A stretch of 7,944 nt of DNA. Origin: an uncultured Clostridium sp. (lineage in GTDB: Bacteria > Bacillota > Clostridia > Lachnospirales > Lachnospiraceae). This document shows, one piece after another, positions 6,082-7,944 of the stretch (positions within the stretch are counted from its first letter, which is position 1; each line of letters starts with the position of its first letter). The translations under genes were made by a program, and so were the position numbers. The notes under the pieces were generated by a model. The model ran no database searches, had not been told where the DNA came from, and worked only from the letters and a program-made list of their open reading frames with translations. The stretch covers positions 1-7,944 of the forward strand of contig UQXF01000116.1 in assembly GCA_900544905.1 (NCBI GenBank). The letters run 5' to 3'.

Positions 6082-6294
6082 TTGAAAAAAGTATTAACCA
6101 GAAAACAGAAAGAAAGTTATCAGTGTATTTTGAATTATACGAAGGAGCATGGATACCCGCCGACAGTTCGGGAATTTGGAAAACTGATCGGAGTAAGATC
6201 AACATCATCTGCTTTTTCCAGAATCAAGCAGTTGGAGCAAAATGGATATATCCGCAGAATCCCGGCATCGCCAAGAGCAATCGAGATTTTATAG
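6082..6294 (+). CDS. Stand-alone LexA-type winged-helix DNA-binding protein
   Basis: The 70-residue protein corresponds to the N-terminal DNA-binding domain of LexA: LTRKQKESYQCILNYTKEHG, then YPPTVREFGKLIGVRSTSSAF (recognition helix), then IKQLEQNGYIRR and the conserved end PRAIEIL. A full LexA has about 200 residues with an S24 protease domain; here the chain stops exactly at the domain border, and nothing protease-like follows. It therefore cannot self-cleave. The start is TTG at 6082, six bases after GGAGGG; the stop of the polymerase gene lies 14 bases upstream, so the two are co-transcribed. It could compete with the host LexA at SOS boxes, dampen or sharpen induction, or regulate its own operon. 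These roles are inference; the domain identity is firm. Confidence 0.85.
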   Translation: MKKVLTRKQKESYQCILNYTKEHGYPPTVREFGKLIGVRSTSSAFSRIKQLEQNGYIRRIPASPRAIEIL

Positions 6295-6306
6295 TGAGGT
6301 GTCGGC

Positions 6307-6546
6307 ATGAACAAAGTATATGTAGATGTAGTGGCAGAGTTCCGGAAAGACGGACGGCTGGTTCCCATATTTTTTACATGGGAGGATGGAAGAAAATATA
6401 GTATTGACAGAATTTTGAAAATTGAGCGATGCGCCAGCAGAAAGGCAGGCGGTGTAGGAGTGATGTACACCTGTATGATACAGGGGCAGGAAAGCCACTT
6501 GTTTTACGAAGTGGATAAATGGTTTATGGAGAGAAAAACAGCATAA
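6307..6546 (+). CDS. Small unknown protein of the polymerase operon
   Basis: This 79-residue protein has no motif I can assign with confidence. It is predicted from its pattern to be a small beta-rich domain: alternating strands (KVYVDVVAEF, VPIFFTWEDGRKY, GVMYTCMIQGQ, SHLFYEVDKWFM), a central helix-like IDRILKIERCASRKAGG, and no membrane segment or signal peptide. The ATG follows GAGGTG with 6 bases between, 12 bases after the stop of the LexA-like gene, so it is the third gene of the operon. The layout recalls the DUF6504-type proteins found behind ImuB polymerases in actinobacteria, with a similar size and WEDGR-like turn, but homology cannot be shown by eye. An accessory role for the polymerase is plausible. 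Confidence 0.75.
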   Translation: MNKVYVDVVAEFRKDGRLVPIFFTWEDGRKYSIDRILKIERCASRKAGGVGVMYTCMIQGQESHLFYEVDKWFMERKTA

Positions 6547-6582
6547 GGAGAGATTGGTATAGACGATATTATTTGGATTATT

Positions 6583-6627
6583 AACCGGCAGGGATAGTCA
6601 CTTTCCCTTTATATTCCTGCAGGTTTT
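6583..6627 (+). terminator. Probable terminator of the polymerase operon
   Basis: AACCGGCAGG (6583-6592) pairs with CCTGCAGGTT (6616-6625) with one G-A mismatch; TTTT at 6624-6627 follows. The 23-base loop is long for an intrinsic terminator but can fold further (GGGA with TCCC). It lies 37 bases after the operon's last stop codon. Confidence 0.4.
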
Positions 6628-6787
6628 ACATAAGAAGATGGATTCCGGTCAGCAAAGGCAGCTCCCACAATGCCTTTTGGATATCCGCTTCTGCAAGTTG
6701 TAGTAAGTAATTGCTTCCCATCAAAATCATGGGGAAAGCGAACTGGTCTGAAAGACCGCCAGTTAGTGTGATGATGATAAGGAGATT
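6628..6787 (+). ncRNA. Candidate structured RNA or long leader
   Basis: No gene is supported here, but hairpins follow one another: AAAGGCA/TGCCTTT (near 6655-6678), TTCCCAT/ATGGGGAA with a bulge (near 6715-6736), and AACTGG/CCAGTT (near 6740-6765) with an inner TCT-GAA-AGA stem. Together they cover most of the interval up to the AAGGAG of the next gene. This could be a small RNA or a regulatory leader of the gene at 6797. No known riboswitch or Rfam motif was recognised. Confidence 0.3.
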
Positions 6788-6796
6788 TTGAAACTG

Positions 6797-7369
6797 ATGA
6801 CAGACAGAGATTATGCAATTAAATCAATGAAAGAAATTACCTTCCAGATGGCAAGTCATGCACAGGATTATCTGGAAGTTACAATCGAAAGACATTATAC
6901 TGATATTAAAGAACTGATGACAAGCTACCAGAAACTGATTTTAGAAAACCAGGTTGTATTGGAAGAATTGGATATGGAGTGCCAGGAGAAAATCAATGAA
7001 GATATGGCATATGCATTGAGTTATCTGAGCATTTATAACAATCAGCTGAATGTGCCAAAGATGCACCGGGAAATGAATAACCTGATGATCATTTATGGCT
7101 TGTCTGATATGATCTATCGTGGAATGACACTGGTGAAGTTCTATGCACCGAATGGTGTGATGCTCAGTGAAATCCTTCATTCCTGTTTTTGCAGTCATTA
7201 TAATAAGACAGATGTGGAAGTACAGCAGGAGTTAGGAATAGGCAGGACTTCTTTTTATAAAATGAAGAAGCAGGCACTTGGATATTTAGGATTTTATTTT
7301 TATGAGATCGTGGTACCGCAGGCAAAGGATAAAAGATTTAAACCGTCACTGGGCGTTGAGGAAGAGTAG
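6797..7369 (+). CDS. Unknown protein with a C-terminal helix-turn-helix-like region
   Basis: The 190-residue protein is largely helical and hydrophilic, with no signal peptide or transmembrane segment. The end contains a plausible helix-turn-helix, KTDVEVQQELGIGRTSFYKMKKQA (about 137-160), where a sigma-region-4 or ArpU-like pattern of 'helix, GIGRTSFY turn, recognition helix' is seen; the first 130 residues resemble no family I know. Start choice is uncertain: AAGGAG at 6779-6784 lies 12 bases before ATG 6797 and only 3 bases before the in-frame TTG at 6788, so the ATG is preferred. It is followed directly by another unknown gene (zero to nine bases), so the two form an operon. A transcription regulator of a mobile element or phage-type late regulator is possible. 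Confidence 0.7.
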   Translation: MTDRDYAIKSMKEITFQMASHAQDYLEVTIERHYTDIKELMTSYQKLILENQVVLEELDMECQEKINEDMAYALSYLSIYNNQLNVPKMHREMNNLMIIYGLSDMIYRGMTLVKFYAPNGVMLSEILHSCFCSHYNKTDVEVQQELGIGRTSFYKMKKQALGYLGFYFYEIVVPQAKDKRFKPSLGVEEE

Positions 7370-7378
7370 GTGAGTAAT

Positions 7379-7750
7379 ATGAGATACGAAGATTCGATGA
7401 AAGGTGTAGCTGATCAGATAATCAAAGAACAGCAGCGAGTCAGTAAAATTAAAAATAATCCAGAAGAGTTCCATTGGCATGACGAATATGCAACGTTGAA
7501 TTTCTTTCGGTTTATCTGCAAAAATATCGGTAACTTGAGAAATGGAGAAATTGAAAAAATGGTCACACGTTTAAAGAACATAGATCAGAAAGCAGTGGAA
7601 AACCATGTGAATGGTGCTGTTTGGGCATTTGATTATGATAAGATGTTCTGTGTATTGATGGAAAATGAAATTTGCCGAAAGGTGTGTGAAAAGAATAAAT
7701 ATAACAGTTGGATGAATCTGATTGGACAGTATTGTGTTTCAAGGACTTAA
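7379..7750 (+). CDS. Unknown 123-residue protein
   Basis: I do not recognise this protein. It is soluble, helix-rich and charged, with an N-terminal helix (SMKGVADQIIKEQQRVSKI), a middle aromatic stretch (WHDEYATLNFFRFICKNIG), a Trp-containing WAFDYDKMFCVLME segment, and a Cys-rich end with four cysteines over the last quarter that do not form a clear zinc motif. Two starts are possible: ATG 7379, six bases after AGGTG, or GTG 7370 immediately after the preceding stop, which adds three residues. The first is preferred. The gene follows the HTH-like gene without a gap and is closed by a hairpin at 7761-7791, so they are one transcription unit and probably act together. Confidence 0.7.
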   Translation: MRYEDSMKGVADQIIKEQQRVSKIKNNPEEFHWHDEYATLNFFRFICKNIGNLRNGEIEKMVTRLKNIDQKAVENHVNGAVWAFDYDKMFCVLMENEICRKVCEKNKYNSWMNLIGQYCVSRT

Positions 7751-7760
7751 AGACGAAAAA

Positions 7761-7791
7761 AGTTGTTGGAGAGAAATAATTTCCAGCAACT
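7761..7791 (+). terminator. Probable terminator after the unknown gene pair
   Basis: AGTTGTTGGA (7761-7770) pairs with TCCAGCAACT (7782-7791), including one G-T pair, around an 11-base loop. An outer AAGAC/GTCTT pairing extends it. The A-run before (7755-7761) is clear but the T-tract after is short (GTCTTTAAT), so its strength is uncertain. Confidence 0.55.
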
Positions 7792-7860
7792 CTGTCTTTA
7801 ATGAATAGAGTTCATTTTTTTATTCAACTATTCCCATGATATATACAATATGTAAATTTG

Positions 7861-7944
7861 CAATTCAAATATCAGTTTATGCTAAGTACGATAATAATAA
7901 TAATTACTATTATTGACAAGAGAAATAATTATCATGTATAATAC
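7861..7944 (+). promoter_or_regulatory. Strong promoter with Fur-box-like repeats
   Basis: TTGACA (7913-7918) and TATAAT (7937-7942) are both perfect and 18 bases apart. The spacer contains AAATAATTATCA, which matches the right part of the Fur 7-1-7 site TGATAATnATTATCA (10 of 14 positions over the full site). Just upstream GATAATAATAATAATTACT and AATAAT-TACT-ATTATT extend the same hexamer theme. A metal-dependent repressor, Fur or a DtxR-type protein, could cover the promoter. The regulated gene would start past the window edge. Confidence 0.5.

Noticed and set aside
6060..6401. 113-codon plus-strand ORF over the LexA-like and unknown small genes
   Set aside because: It overlaps two better genes that have their own ribosome sites and conserved sequence.
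6670..6771. 33-codon plus-strand ORF starting ATGCCTTTT in the structured interval
   Set aside because: There is no ribosome site, and the ATG lies in the arm of a hairpin.
7891..7915. Possible CRISPR-like or tandem ATA repeat
   Set aside because: The run of ATA units is only about four copies, without spacers, and is better explained by metal-repressor hexamers or simple AT-richness.

Overview
The window looks like chromosomal or integrated-element DNA from a low-GC gut Clostridia species, most likely in or near Lachnospiraceae. This is inferred from AT-rich third codon positions, strong AGGAGG-type ribosome binding sites, TTGACA/TATAAT promoters and the protein families present. No rRNA, tRNA, CRISPR array, complete IS element or integrase was seen.

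Layout. (1) 1-873 is a low-density left part. It has the apparent 3' end of a gene at 1-60, a good promoter at 214-243, then broken reading frames. One (475-663) ends like an endonuclease/exonuclease/phosphatase-family protein, and a perfect 15-bp inverted repeat follows at 730-768. (2) 874-2700 is a mobilization module on the minus strand: a MobC-like accessory protein overlaps the start of a MOBP-type relaxase, and the leader of mobC carries palindromes that make it the likely oriT. (3) 2724-3623 is a two-gene plus-strand operon, a YjbR/MmcQ-family protein followed by a small flavodoxin with an ATGA overlap, closed by a bidirectional terminator. (4) 3637-6546 is a compact SOS-like module. 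Leftward it encodes an XRE-S24 (LexA/CI-like) self-cleaving repressor and a small XRE regulator. Rightward it encodes a Y-family DNA polymerase with a beta-clamp motif, an orphan LexA-type winged helix without a protease domain, and a 79-residue unknown protein. A 150-bp divergent promoter region holds a perfect TCTCCAAAATGGAGA palindrome and a degenerate copy inside the polymerase promoter. (5) 6583-6787 is a non-coding, hairpin-rich interval. (6) 6797-7791 holds two unrecognised genes in tandem, the first with a probable C-terminal helix-turn-helix, followed by a weak terminator. (7) 7861-7944 ends in a strong promoter embedded in GATAAT/ATTATC-like repeats, which suggests a metal-regulated (Fur-type) gene just outside the window.

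How it fits together. The mobilization genes suggest the region is, or once was, part of a mobilizable element that depends on another element's conjugation machinery. The repressor-polymerase module can be read as an autonomous DNA-damage switch: activated RecA would trigger repressor self-cleavage, freeing the divergent promoters and producing an error-prone polymerase and its two small partners. The sequence supports the parts and the operator geometry. The induction logic is inferred from the S24/LexA family. The most unusual items are the orphan LexA winged helix and small unknown protein behind the polymerase, and the structured interval after them.
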